A DNA stretch of 39,796 nucleotides from contig JAQXTH010000016.1 in assembly GCA_029219385.1 (NCBI GenBank), positions 1 through 39,796 of the forward strand, written 5' to 3'. Numbering within the stretch: position 1 is the stretch's first letter; each line of letters begins with the position of its first letter. Under the pieces are notes generated by a model, which saw nothing but the letters and a program-made list of their open reading frames with translations, did not search any database and was not told where the DNA came from. The position numbers were made by a program, and so were the translations under genes. This DNA is from Prevotellaceae bacterium (GTDB lineage: Bacteria; Bacteroidota; Bacteroidia; Bacteroidales; Bacteroidaceae). Below are positions 7,364 through 18,100 of the stretch, piece after piece.

Positions 7364-9688
7364 ATGATGAAAAAAATTCTCTTACTAATCTGTATTGGAG
7401 TTGTGGTCGCCTCTGTTTCTTTTGCGCGCGACTATAACATCATTCCTCAACCAAAGGAGATTGTCGACAAAGACGGTTCTTTTGTGTTGACTAAGGGCGC
7501 AAAAGTGTATGCCCAAGGCAGTGCCAACACCAAGGTGGCAAAGTTTTTTATTGAAAAGCTGAATGCTTCGACCGGCATGGAGCTCGCCTTGACAACCAAC
7601 AAAAATGAGGCAGCAATACAATTGCTCGCTTCGGCCAAGGTGAAAGGCAAAGAGGCATACAAACTCACGGTTGCCACCGACAAGGTTGTGGCAGAGGCAA
7701 AAACCGACCAAGGACTTTTCTATGCCATGCAGACTTTCATGCAGTTGCTGCCACCACAAGTGGAGAACAAAACTGTGGTGAAGAATGTGAAATGGGAGGC
7801 TCCGGCCGTTGTGATAAACGATGAACCGCGTTTTGAATATCGCAGTTTCATGCTCGACCCCTGTCGTCACTTCCTCACGGTAGATGAGGTTAAGAGACAA
7901 CTTGACGTGATGGCCATGTATAAGGCGAACAACATGCACTTCCATTTGACCGAAGACCAAGGTTGGCGTGTGGAAATAAAGAAGCACCCCGAATTGACCA
8001 AGGTTGGTGCCACTGCCATAGGTCGCAACCGCAATGCCGATGGCAAACCCGGACCGGAGATGTATTTCTATACTCAGGAGGAGTTGAAAGACATTGTTGC
8101 ATACGCCAAAGACAGATTTATAAACATTATTCCCGAGTTTGAAATGCCGGGTCACGAGTTGGCAGCAATTTCTGCCTATCCCTGGTTGTCGTGTCGCGAC
8201 GTAAAGACGAGTCCTCGCTCGGTTTGGGGCGTGGAGTCAATAGTGATGTGCCCCGGCAAGGAGACCACGTTTAAGTTTCTTGAAGAGATTATAGATGAAC
8301 TTGTAGAGATATTTCCCTCTCCCTATTTCCATATCGGTGGCGACGAGTCTCCCCGTGGTGAGTGGAAGAATTGTCCGCTTTGTCAAAAGAGAGCCGATGA
8401 ACTCGGTTTGAAAAACGAGGGAAATCGTTCGCGCGAGGCCCAGTTGCAGAGTTATGTGGTAACGCGCATGGAGAAATATCTCAATAAATATGGTAAGACC
8501 ATAATCGGCTGGGACGAAATTCTTGAGGGCGGAGGTCTAAACAAGAGTGCCGTGGTGATGTCGTGGCGAGGAGTGCAAGGCGGCATTCAGGCTGCCAAGT
8601 CGGGCCACAAGGCCATTATGTCGCCCAGCAGTGCAGGCTATTATTTAGACTATTATGAGGGAGACCGCGTGCTCGAACCCGTTGCCCCGACTTACGCTCC
8701 GCGTGTGCCTCTGAGCACCACTTATAATTATGAGCCCATCGCGCCCGAGCTGGAGGGCAAATATGAGAAATATATCATGGGACCGCAGTGTAATCTATGG
8801 TCGGAATATATGCCCACGGCCGAAGTAGTGGAGTTTCGCATGTATCCGCGTGCTCTCGCAGTGATGGAGACAGGTTGGAGCCGGCGTTCCGCCAAGAATT
8901 ATGAGGATTTCACTCGCCGTCTTGACGGAGACACCTATATTCGTCTCAACGCCCACGGAGTGAAATATAACGTGCCTGTGCCCGAGCAGGTGAGAGGTTC
9001 GGTCGACAATGTTGCCTTTACAGACAAAACCACATTAGAGTTTAAGACCTCGCGACCCGTCAAGATGTATTATACCCTCGACGGCACAGAACCTACCACA
9101 AGCAGCACCCCCTATGAGGGCGGCATCACGGTCACCTCTGATGCCACTCTGAAGATTGCCACCTTCCTGCCTTGTGGCATTAAGAGCGAAACGCGCACCA
9201 TAGCCTTGAGAAAGCAAGAGATGTTGCCGGCCCTTGAGGTGAACGACACCTTGATAAACGGTCTTAATGTGCAAGTGGCCAAGGGGTTGTACTCCAACTG
9301 CGGTCAGTTGGCAGGAGTGGAAAATTGGTTGACAACTAAGGCCAAGACATTCGAGAACATTCCTCGTCTTGGAGGCATGGGTGACTATTCCGCCATTGCA
9401 ACTGGCTATATCAATGTGCCGAAAGATGGAGTGTGGTATTTCCGCTCAAACTACAGCGAGGTGTTTGTCGACGGTGTTAAGGTTGTGGACAACAGCAACC
9501 GTTGGGTGCTCGATGGCGAGCACGGAGGCAGCGGTTTGGCCCTTAAAGCAGGAGTTCACTCGGTGAGAGTGGTGTTCTTGGGTTATTATCCCGATGGTCG
9601 TCCCACGTATTGGGACAGTGGCCGTGTGACGTGGCGTCACGAGGCAGACTCCAACTATGAGAAAATTGTAGTGTTAGGAAAAGAATAA
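7364..9688 (+). CDS. Secreted beta-N-acetylhexosaminidase, GH20
   Basis: This glycoside hydrolase family 20 enzyme would remove terminal beta-GlcNAc or GalNAc from glycans such as host mucin. It has a signal peptide (1-21, ending SFA), a GH20b-type N-terminal domain (about 24-150) and a TIM-barrel (about 157-500). The catalytic pair D327-E328 sits in HIGGDESPRG; GH20 enzymes use substrate-assisted catalysis with this Asp-Glu. After the barrel comes a chitobiase-type C-terminal domain (about 555-620, with YYTLDGTEPT), then a C-terminal PA14-like beta domain (about 655-765, with DGVWYFRSNYSEVFVDG). Two ATGs are adjacent (7364, 7367). It starts 1 nt after the aroC stop and ends in a strong terminator. 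The periplasm or outer surface is the likely location. Confidence 0.93.
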   Translation: MMKKILLLICIGVVVASVSFARDYNIIPQPKEIVDKDGSFVLTKGAKVYAQGSANTKVAKFFIEKLNASTGMELALTTNKNEAAIQLLASAKVKGKEAYKLTVATDKVVAEAKTDQGLFYAMQTFMQLLPPQVENKTVVKNVKWEAPAVVINDEPRFEYRSFMLDPCRHFLTVDEVKRQLDVMAMYKANNMHFHLTEDQGWRVEIKKHPELTKVGATAIGRNRNADGKPGPEMYFYTQEELKDIVAYAKDRFINIIPEFEMPGHELAAISAYPWLSCRDVKTSPRSVWGVESIVMCPGKETTFKFLEEIIDELVEIFPSPYFHIGGDESPRGEWKNCPLCQKRADELGLKNEGNRSREAQLQSYVVTRMEKYLNKYGKTIIGWDEILEGGGLNKSAVVMSWRGVQGGIQAAKSGHKAIMSPSSAGYYLDYYEGDRVLEPVAPTYAPRVPLSTTYNYEPIAPELEGKYEKYIMGPQCNLWSEYMPTAEVVEFRMYPRALAVMETGWSRRSAKNYEDFTRRLDGDTYIRLNAHGVKYNVPVPEQVRGSVDNVAFTDKTTLEFKTSRPVKMYYTLDGTEPTTSSTPYEGGITVTSDATLKIATFLPCGIKSETRTIALRKQEMLPALEVNDTLINGLNVQVAKGLYSNCGQLAGVENWLTTKAKTFENIPRLGGMGDYSAIATGYINVPKDGVWYFRSNYSEVFVDGVKVVDNSNRWVLDGEHGGSGLALKAGVHSVRVVFLGYYPDGRPTYWDSGRVTWRHEADSNYEKIVVLGKE

Positions 9689-9698
9689 TTTTGCCTTA

Positions 9699-9757
9699 CA
9701 AATAAAACAAGAGACCCGACTGCTTCAATGGGAGTATGTCGGGTCTCTTTTATTTGT
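9699..9757 (+). terminator. Strong rho-independent terminator after the GH20 gene
   Basis: AAGAGACCCGAC (9709-9720) pairs perfectly with GTCGGGTCTCTT (9738-9749) around a 17-nt loop. An outer arm (ACAAATAAAA with TTATTTGT) extends the stem, and T's follow. The symmetry suggests it can act in both directions. It isolates slyD-aroC-GH20 from the CotH cluster. Confidence 0.88.
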
Positions 9758-9857
9758 AAAGCGTTGCAGAAAGATAGGGCAGGGGGATTTTTGTGTTGTA
9801 TGTGTGTGGTTTTTATAAATTAGGTGGGCAGATGTGGTTTATGTGAAAAAAATGTTT

Positions 9858-9865
9858 TAATTTTG
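9858..9865 (+). promoter_or_regulatory. -7 promoter element for the CotH cluster
   Basis: TAATTTTG fits TAnnTTTG; TTTA at 9838-9841 is a weak upstream element at 16 nt. Transcription would start near 9871, about 60 nt before the ATG at 9931. The rest of 9758-9930 shows no other recognisable signal. Confidence 0.38.
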
Positions 9866-9930
9866 CTTATTAGTATATTGTTATCAAGGCTTTTTCCGCG
9901 GTCGTTGTATCATTAAGAAAAGATTGTATT

Positions 9931-12900
9931 ATGGATAGAGTGTCAAGATTTGTTCTTCTGTGCGTGGCATTTGTATGCCCCCTGTTGGTTTGGGCCGGTG
10001 ATTTTTCGTTTGACCCGACAATGAAATTCAGGATTGCGTCGTGTCTTAATCTGAATGGGTCGTTGGCTTTGGGGGAAAATCATGGCAAGAACACTCCTGT
10101 TTGTGTGACAACAACCAACACGACCGATGAGGATTGTTATTGGTATATCTATGAGTATAAGACAAACAAATATGCCATACGCAACGCCAAGAGTGGTGAG
10201 TTTATAGTGATTGACGACGTGAGGAGCGAAACGCCCTTCAGACGATATATGCACTTGGAGAAGAGTGTGAAAAACGACTCTGCTCTTTGGACTATCGGGC
10301 AACAGAGCGACGGTAGTTTTTATTTTCAGAGTGTGGCAGCTCCAAATTATTGCTTTAATCTGAGAACTTCCAACTATGCCCTGGGTGCATATCGCGAGGG
10401 TGGCACTCCCTCTGCCTCAAACGAGATGTTTTATCTTTATAAGGAAAATGGCAGTGTCTATAATAGTTATAACGACATCAACAAGAGTTGTGGCGTGGAC
10501 GACAATGGCTTCTACTGGACAAATGTGGGGATAGAGTGCCCTGTGGCCTACACAACGGATGACAGCAACCCGATTTATTATCAGATTAAAAATGTGAGGT
10601 CGGGCAATTATTTGATGCCCGATTCTTATGTTGCTCAGAGTATCGATGTTGCTTCGAGGCGTTTTTACTTTAAGGAGGCTCAAGAGGGTGTTCAGATATT
10701 TGTGGAGGGCAACGGGTTTGTTTCGGGCGAGTTGCCCAACGTGATGTCGACATCAAGTTCTGATGTTAAGGTCGAAAGCGGTGCTCCCGGCAAAGATGAT
10801 CATGTTTGGGGCATTTCGTATTGTGACGACGAAAGTTATGCGGGCTACAGCATTGGTGTGGTGGCTTGCAGCAAGAATGCGTCGTCAAATCCTCGTTTGT
10901 CGAGCGGCGCGGTTTATTGGAATGACTATTTTGGCGAGGGCCTTTGTTTTTATGAAGTTGATGCCGGGTCGACGTTTGTGTTTGTGTCGGACGATATTCG
11001 CCACCGCGACCATTTGTGTGGTTATGGATTGGTGATACCTGCGGAAACATTGCCGAACGTTGATCCTGTTGCTCCTGATAACCCCGACGACCCCGACAAT
11101 CCGACCGATAATTCAGAGGTTGAGCCCATTGTGGGCAGCATAACGCATGTTTATCGTGCAGACGGCAAGATTGATGCCATTCCCGACATTTATGTGGAGA
11201 ATGTGTCGTTTGACAACGACAGTGTGGTGGTGACAACCAAAAATGGAGGGCCGAGATATTCCTATAGGGATTATGAGGTAGATTCTGTGTCGAGTTGCAG
11301 GCCTGCCAACCTGCCGGTGTTTGGTTCGTTTAAATTTAACAATAAGTTTAACCCTCATTTGATTTCAGATGCCATGGGCGTGTTTTATGGTGATACGCTC
11401 GTGACGCTCAATCCGATTTGCATTGGCAAGAGATTGCGTCCGTCTTTTAAGGTTGACGACGACGTTGAAGTCTTTATAGGCAATAGGTTGCAGCAAAGCA
11501 AGGTGACGCGCACACGCTATGACAAGGATGTGGTCTATACGCTGGCACGCCGCGGGCACAGGGTATTGAGACGCACTCTTGATGGTGATTATGTTGTTTA
11601 TCCCTATGGTCGCGAAACGAGGGTGAGCGTGGATTTTGCCACAGACCATTCGACCGGAGAGTATAAAGTTCCCACGGTGTATATCACCACCGACGATGGC
11701 ACGATGATTACTTCCAAGTCGTATTATTGGGACGCAAAGATCACTATTGACGGGGCCGGGGTTTTTCCCGATATGCCCGAAACGGCAATGCAGATAAAGG
11801 GGCGTGGAAACTCTTCGTGGACTTCCACCGGCAAGGCCCCATACCACATGAAGTTTGCCACAGCGGTGAAGCCTCTCGGATTGACCAAGGGCAAGCATTG
11901 GAATTTGATAGCCAATGCACAGACGCGTTCGATGACCTCTAATGCTGTTGCCATGAAGATGGCGCAACTTGTGGAAACGGCCGGATATAATCATGAAATA
12001 CCAATTGAGTTGTATATAAACGGTCAGTATCGCGGGTCGTATAATCTGACGGAGAAAATAGGCTTTGCCAATAACAGCATAGATTTGGTGGACGAGACGT
12101 ATGCCGCCATGCTCGAGTTGGACAGTTATTATGATGAGGCTTATAAATTTCGCACTTCAAAATATAATCTGCCTGTAAACATTAAGGAGCCGGACCTTAG
12201 CGAGGGTGTCTCGCCACTCACAAGTCTGCACATAAACGAGAATTTTAACCGGGTGACGACGGCACTGTATAATGATGAGGATATGAGCAATTATCTTGAC
12301 CTTGATTATCTGGCAAGGTTTTTGTTTGTGGACGAGTATGCTTTTAACTCTGAGTTTATGCACCCCAAGAGTACTTTCTGCTATAATGAGAATGTGATGA
12401 ACTCTGACTCGAAATATATTTTTGGTCCGGTTTGGGATTTCGACTGGAGTTATGGCTATCAATATACCGGCAACTATTTCACCTATTCACCCGAGGTGGA
12501 TTTTTGGAACAGCGTTAGCATGGAGGCGACTCAGTGGACGCGCGACATGAGATATTGTGGAGAGAATTTCAACAAGGTGTATTATAATTTGTGGCACCGG
12601 TTTATGAACGATGGCAGTCTGGAAGAACTTATTGAGTTTTGCCAAGACTATTATGATTTTGCCGCCGAGTCGTTTAGCCACGATAATACGAAATGGGGAC
12701 GCGGCGATGCCGATACTTATGCCGGAGTGACAAGCAACGCAAAGAACTGGTTGAAGCAGAGGGCGGAATATATATATAATTATATGTCCAACACGTTGGG
12801 TTATGCCGACAAGGGTTATCTTGAAACAGTGAAAGATGATGTCGTGGTTGGCGACGTGAATGGTGACGGAGTTGTGACAACGGCAGACTTGGTCTGTGTG

Positions 12901-13689
12901 CTTAGTTATATATTGGGAATTGCGGTGGAAGAATTTGATTATAATCAGGCCGACACCGACTCTAATGACATGATAACGATTGGAGACGCGTTGAACATTC
13001 GCGATTTGATAGTGGCAGAGAGCATCAACAGCAGCCGCTTCTATGGTTTGCCCGAGGCCGACGCTGTTGTCAGGTCGGGCGCGGCCTTGCACGGGGTTTC
13101 GGGTGTAAGCATTCCGTTGACCATAGTTGTGAACGAGGGTAATTATAGTGGTGTGCAGTTTGATTTGAGAGTTCCGAGAGGAATGGTGATAGAGGATTTG
13201 GACATAAGCAAATCCATACCCGACTTTGATTTGTCTGTGATGCCTTTAGACAGGTCAACAACAACCTCTGAGATTGCCAATGATTATTATAGAGTCTCGA
13301 TTTATGCATCGGCAAATCGTGTGTTGCCCCGAGGAAAATCTGAATTGAATTTGGTTTTGGCATGGGGCGAGGCAGATAAGAGCGAGGGGTTATATAATGT
13401 TTCGCTCTCAAACGTGATGTTTGTAAATTCCAATGGCGAAGACGAGCGTTCGGCAGCCCAGTCGTCGCAATTCTGTGTAGAGGCTCCTACCGGCATAAAC
13501 GAGTTTGCCACCCTTGTGGCTCAAGATAATAACAAACTAACATTCAGTACAACCGAAAATACAGTTGTTGCCATTTATGGTGTGGACGGAAAGTTGTATC
13601 GTCTCTATGAGTTGGGTATAGGCAATACGATGTTGACGTTGCCCCGGGGTGTTTATCTTGTGAACAAACAGAAAATAGTGGTGCATTGA
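9931..13689 (+). CDS. Secreted CotH-kinase protein with dockerin and cohesin-like domains
   Basis: This 1252-aa modular secreted protein has, in order: a signal peptide (1-22); two beta-trefoil (ricin-like) regions (about 25-185 and 205-370); an Asp/Pro/Asn linker (377-400); a beta domain (about 405-570); a CotH-kinase domain (about 580-955) with IKGRGNSSW, KGKHWNLIANAQ, GSYNLTEKI and GPVWDFDW (832-839; D836/D838 are candidate metal ligands); a type I dockerin (974-1030) with Ca-loop repeats DVNGDGVVTTAD and DTDSNDMITIGD; a cohesin-like beta domain (about 1055-1170, GVQFDLRVP); and a C-terminal module (1188-1252) ending GVYLVNKQKIVV, like a type A T9SS sorting domain. CotH proteins phosphorylate secreted proteins, for example Bacillus spore-coat proteins; the substrate here is unknown. 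The domain names are my reading of motifs. The next gene starts 32 nt downstream. Confidence 0.85.
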   Translation: MDRVSRFVLLCVAFVCPLLVWAGDFSFDPTMKFRIASCLNLNGSLALGENHGKNTPVCVTTTNTTDEDCYWYIYEYKTNKYAIRNAKSGEFIVIDDVRSETPFRRYMHLEKSVKNDSALWTIGQQSDGSFYFQSVAAPNYCFNLRTSNYALGAYREGGTPSASNEMFYLYKENGSVYNSYNDINKSCGVDDNGFYWTNVGIECPVAYTTDDSNPIYYQIKNVRSGNYLMPDSYVAQSIDVASRRFYFKEAQEGVQIFVEGNGFVSGELPNVMSTSSSDVKVESGAPGKDDHVWGISYCDDESYAGYSIGVVACSKNASSNPRLSSGAVYWNDYFGEGLCFYEVDAGSTFVFVSDDIRHRDHLCGYGLVIPAETLPNVDPVAPDNPDDPDNPTDNSEVEPIVGSITHVYRADGKIDAIPDIYVENVSFDNDSVVVTTKNGGPRYSYRDYEVDSVSSCRPANLPVFGSFKFNNKFNPHLISDAMGVFYGDTLVTLNPICIGKRLRPSFKVDDDVEVFIGNRLQQSKVTRTRYDKDVVYTLARRGHRVLRRTLDGDYVVYPYGRETRVSVDFATDHSTGEYKVPTVYITTDDGTMITSKSYYWDAKITIDGAGVFPDMPETAMQIKGRGNSSWTSTGKAPYHMKFATAVKPLGLTKGKHWNLIANAQTRSMTSNAVAMKMAQLVETAGYNHEIPIELYINGQYRGSYNLTEKIGFANNSIDLVDETYAAMLELDSYYDEAYKFRTSKYNLPVNIKEPDLSEGVSPLTSLHINENFNRVTTALYNDEDMSNYLDLDYLARFLFVDEYAFNSEFMHPKSTFCYNENVMNSDSKYIFGPVWDFDWSYGYQYTGNYFTYSPEVDFWNSVSMEATQWTRDMRYCGENFNKVYYNLWHRFMNDGSLEELIEFCQDYYDFAAESFSHDNTKWGRGDADTYAGVTSNAKNWLKQRAEYIYNYMSNTLGYADKGYLETVKDDVVVGDVNGDGVVTTADLVCVLSYILGIAVEEFDYNQADTDSNDMITIGDALNIRDLIVAESINSSRFYGLPEADAVVRSGAALHGVSGVSIPLTIVVNEGNYSGVQFDLRVPRGMVIEDLDISKSIPDFDLSVMPLDRSTTTSEIANDYYRVSIYASANRVLPRGKSELNLVLAWGEADKSEGLYNVSLSNVMFVNSNGEDERSAAQSSQFCVEAPTGINEFATLVAQDNNKLTFSTTENTVVAIYGVDGKLYRLYELGIGNTMLTLPRGVYLVNKQKIVVH

Positions 13690-13721
13690 TTTTAATTGAA
13701 ACTGATTATATAAATTAGAGT

Positions 13722-15164
13722 ATGAAGAAAATATTTTTGTTGATAGCAATAGTGCTATGTGTCTCAATGGTCTCAAAGGCAGAGGATAAGATTATGCTTA
13801 ACATAGTGCGCAACAATGTCACGCAGTGGACTATGTCGGTGGCCCTTGAAAACACAGAGAATGTTTATGGTGGTTTTCAGATGGATTTTGTATTGCCCGA
13901 GGGTTTTAGTGTTGATTTGTCGACACTTGAAACAACCGCCCGTTTGTCGAACATCACAGTTCAGACAAATTTGCTGAGCAGTGGCAATGTGAGAGTGGTG
14001 GGCTATGCTGCCTCCAAGAAAAAAAACATAACCGGGACATCGGGTAATATTTTTTTATTGAAGTTTAACTCTGCCATGGAATTGTCAGAGGGCTCATTCA
14101 GCGTTGTGGCAAAGAACGTGAGATTTACCAATGGTGTGGAAGAAAATCTTTTGGCAGGAGTGACACAGTCGTTTGGCTTGGATCCGTTGACAATGCGCAA
14201 TGTTAATTTTTGGAACAATGGCGAGTTGTATAAGACTATACAGGTTGTGGTGGGCAATGCCATTCCCGTGGACGATGAACCGGCCGGAGAGGAGGGGTAT
14301 TCGTTTTGTGGTTGGGGAGAGGTCCCGAGCGAAATGCCCGACCGGGATATAGACCTCTATGCCACATGGTGCAGACAGTCTTTCTTGTTGTCGTATAGTG
14401 TGGAGGGAAAGGTTGTTCACAGCGAGATGGTGGCATATGGAGATTCATTGCCGGATTTCACCCCTGAGGATGTGGAGGGATATTCTTTCTGCGGTTGGAC
14501 AGATGCGCCGGAAATCATGCCTGCTTCCAATTTGACCATTCATGCCAAGATGTGTGTGAAGTACTATACCTTATCTTATATAGTAGACGGCGAGGTTGTG
14601 CATAGCGAAGATGTGGCCTATCAGAGCGCTCTGCCCCAATATGAGCCTGATGATAAAGAGGGCTATACTTTTGTTGGCTGGAGGGATGCTCCCGAGTCTA
14701 TGCCGGCTGATGATTTGTCGCTTGAGGCAGAATGGAAAGTCAATAAATATAATGTGACTTATTATGTGAACGGAGAGTTGGTCTATACACAGGAAGTGGA
14801 ATATGGCGCAACATTTGAGCTATATGACTATAAGCCGGCAGAGGACAACAAGTATTTGTTTGGGGGTTGGCGGGGAGAAGTTTATGAGACAATGCCCGCA
14901 CACGATATTAGATATGAAACCACCCTTGTTTTGCTTGGCGACGTAAATCTTGATGGCGAGGTGAACACCAGCGACGTTGTTGCGATATATAATTTTATTT
15001 CGGAGGGTGAGTCTTCGGGAGTGAAAGGTATTTATGCAGATCTCAATGGCGATAATGTTGTAAATGCCGCAGATGTTGCCACCGCGTATAATCTGATAGT
15101 ATTTGGTAGCACAATTACGAGCAAAAAGTATCGTGAGGCCATAATGGAATTGTTGGCTGACTGA
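13722..15164 (+). CDS. Secreted cohesin-like / InlB-repeat / dockerin protein
   Basis: This 480-aa protein has a signal peptide (about 1-20) and a cohesin-like beta-sandwich (about 22-155; features VYGGFQMDFVLPEGF, NVRVVGYAASKKKNITG and a later strand FSVVAKNVRFTNG). Four InlB B-type (Listeria-Bacteroides) repeats of about 57-60 aa follow (about 160-402), each with a GYxFxGW core and a following MPxxDL-type turn. A C-terminal type I dockerin spans 406-463, with loops D407-D418 (DVNLDGEVNTSD) and D440-D451 (DLNGDNVVNAAD). Unlike its two neighbours it has no T9SS-like tail after the dockerin. It may therefore be held at the surface through dockerin-cohesin contacts with them; this is inference. 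It lies 32 nt after the first CotH gene and 13 nt before the second. Confidence 0.82.
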   Translation: MKKIFLLIAIVLCVSMVSKAEDKIMLNIVRNNVTQWTMSVALENTENVYGGFQMDFVLPEGFSVDLSTLETTARLSNITVQTNLLSSGNVRVVGYAASKKKNITGTSGNIFLLKFNSAMELSEGSFSVVAKNVRFTNGVEENLLAGVTQSFGLDPLTMRNVNFWNNGELYKTIQVVVGNAIPVDDEPAGEEGYSFCGWGEVPSEMPDRDIDLYATWCRQSFLLSYSVEGKVVHSEMVAYGDSLPDFTPEDVEGYSFCGWTDAPEIMPASNLTIHAKMCVKYYTLSYIVDGEVVHSEDVAYQSALPQYEPDDKEGYTFVGWRDAPESMPADDLSLEAEWKVNKYNVTYYVNGELVYTQEVEYGATFELYDYKPAEDNKYLFGGWRGEVYETMPAHDIRYETTLVLLGDVNLDGEVNTSDVVAIYNFISEGESSGVKGIYADLNGDNVVNAADVATAYNLIVFGSTITSKKYREAIMELLAD

Positions 15165-15177
15165 AAGTTTCTTTGTC

Positions 15178-18100
15178 ATGAAAAGAATTTGTTTGATAGT
15201 AGTATTGTTTGCTTTTGTGGCAAGCATGGCGAGCGCAGGAATATTGAAGTTTAGCCCTTATGTGAAATATCGCATAGAGAGTATATATTCCACGGGCAGC
15301 AGTGTTGCGTTGGGAGCAAATCACAACATCAATTCTCCTTTGTGTTTGGAGCGTTATTCGGTTTTAGCAAAGGCGGAGGATTGTTATTGGAAATTTGACT
15401 ATAAGGGTGATGGAAAATATTCAATTTGCAACGCTTCGACCAATGAATACATCACGCTTGACGACAATTATGCCTCTACTCCGATGATTTTGCGCTATAT
15501 TCATCTCTCGACTGAGATAGAGGGCGACGCGTCGTTGTGGTATATAAAAAAGACGGACAATGACGCTTATGGCGAAGTGATTTATTTTCAGAACGCATAT
15601 AATGAAAGTTTCTTCTTTAATTTGCGCTCAAACAGTTATGTCATGGGGGCCTATGGGAAGAGTCCTGAGAGTGTGCCCTATGGTATAAATGAGTTGTTTC
15701 GTATATATGACGAAAATGATGAACTTTATATTGCAGAGGAAATTTCTGAGGATACTACTGTTGTAGAAGAACATGACAGCCTGGCATTGTTGCCAATAGA
15801 ATGTCCGATTGTGCATATTTATCGTGCAGACGGAAAACTTGATGCTTTTCCACAGAATTTTATAGTAAGCAGCAGTGTTTCTTCAGACTCTGTTGTGATA
15901 AAGGCAATTAACGGGAGGACATATGCTTATGCGTCATACGAAGTGGATTCTATCTCGGAAAATGCTCCCATAATGCCTCATTTCAATTCTTTTAAGTTTA
16001 ATAATAAATATAATCACCATATTGTGGAAGACGCTCAAGGTATTTTCTATGGTGACACCTTGATAACAGCTTATGTGGTAGGCATAGGAAAGAATTTGCG
16101 CCCCTCTTTCAAATTAGACGATGATGTGCAGGCATGGATAGCCGACAAACCCCAACAAAGCAAGGTGAGCAGCGTGAGGTTTACCCGTGACATTACATAT
16201 ACGATAGCGCGGCGCGGATATAACATCTTGCGTCAGACAGTAGACAGTGTTTATCAAATTCGTCCCTATGGCAGCGAAACAACAGTTAGGGTGGATTTTG
16301 CAACAGACCATTCTGTGGGGCAATATACCGTACCTACAATTTATATCACCACCGACGACGGCACGATGATCACTTCCAAATCTTATTATTGGAAAGCGAA
16401 GATTAGAATAGACGGAGCGGGAGTTTTTCCCGATATGCCCGAAACGGCGATGGAAATAAAGGGTAGGGGTAATACTTCGTGGACTTCCACCGGCAAGGCT
16501 CCTTATCACATGAAGTTTGCCACAGCGGTGAAACCTCTCGGACTGACCAAAGGCAAACATTGGAATTTGATTGCCAACGCTCAGAGACGATCCATGACAA
16601 GCAATGCCATTGCCATGAAGATGGCACAGTTGGTAGAAACGGCAGCCCCAAACCATGAAATTCCTGTTGATCTGTATATTAACGGAGAGTATCGCGGGTC
16701 GTATAACCTGACGGAGAAAATTGGTTTTTCAAACAATAGTGTTGATCTGCAATACGAAAACTATGCCACCATGTTGGAATTAGACCGCTATTATGACGAG
16801 ACGTATAAATTTCGCACTACGAGGTATAATCTGCCGGTGAACATCAAAGAACCTGACTTTTCCGACAAAGAGAGCACGACGTTGATTACCCAAGATTTGA
16901 TAAAGACAAGTTTTGAACGGTTGACAAATGCTCTTTATGACGGTGAGGACATAAGCGGAATAGTCGACCTTGATTATCTGGCGCGTTTCTTGTTTGTGGA
17001 TGAGTTTACAGGCAACTTTGAGTTGATGCACCCCAAGAGTACTTTTGTGTATAATGAAAATATTTTAAATGCAGACTCTAAGTTTATATTTGGTCCGGTG
17101 TGGGATTTTGACTGGGCTTATGGCTATTGCAACAATTCCAATTATTTCACTTCATACGACACTGTTGATTATTTTCAGCGAACCGACGGTGACGGTTATC
17201 CATGGGTATACAAGCAGCGTTATTGCGGAGAGAAATTTGATAAGATATATTATAATCTGTGGTATGACTTTGTCAATAGTGGAAAACTTGATGAGTTGAT
17301 AGATTTTTGTGACGACTATTATGATTTTGCAGCGAGGTCTTTTACCCATGATAATACAAAATGGGGTCGTGGTGATGCTTCAACCTATGCCGAAGTTACA
17401 AAGAATGCAAAAAAATGGTTGCGCACTCGTGCAAATCATGTGTTGGACTATATGACAAATACCCTTGGATATGGTTCGAAGAATTATATCACAAGTCCTT
17501 TGAATCCTAGGCCGGGTGACGTGAATGGCGATGGTCGTATCACAACGGCCGATGTGGTGTGTGTCTTTAATTATATTTTGAATTTGCCCAATGAGGAGTT
17601 TAATTTCCTTCAAGCAGACATGGACTCGAACGACATTATCACCGTTTCGGACCTTTTGGCCGTGCGCAATCTCATCGGTTCTGCAAAATCAAAGGGATTC
17701 TATGGCTTGCCTCTCGCTGATGCAATTGTATCTTTAGGAACTGTTTCTGAAACAAACAATGGTGTCAATTTGCCTTTGAATATTATTGTTGACGAGGGCG
17801 ATTATTGCGGTTTGCAGTTTGATTTGACGGTGCCGGCAGGAATGACTGTTGACAACATAGATTTAAGTTCCTCGGTGCCTGATTTTGATGTGTCTGTTTC
17901 GGCTGTAGAAAAAGAAGAGGGTAGCAGTGCAGAAAGAGATTGCTATCGTGTGTCGATATACTCGTCGGCAAAACATCTCTTCCCTCGGGGTTCTTCTGAA
18001 ATCAATATTGAAATGGGATGGCCTGATGGCGGTGAGCCAAAAAAGGTAGTGAACTTCTCATTAGCCGGCGTGATGTTTGTAGACGCAGTTGGCGAAGATG

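Noticed and set aside
11365-13092. Long minus-strand frames (201 and 209 aa) inside the first CotH gene
   Set aside because: They are antisense shadows of a well-supported coding sequence and have no signal peptide or domain pattern.
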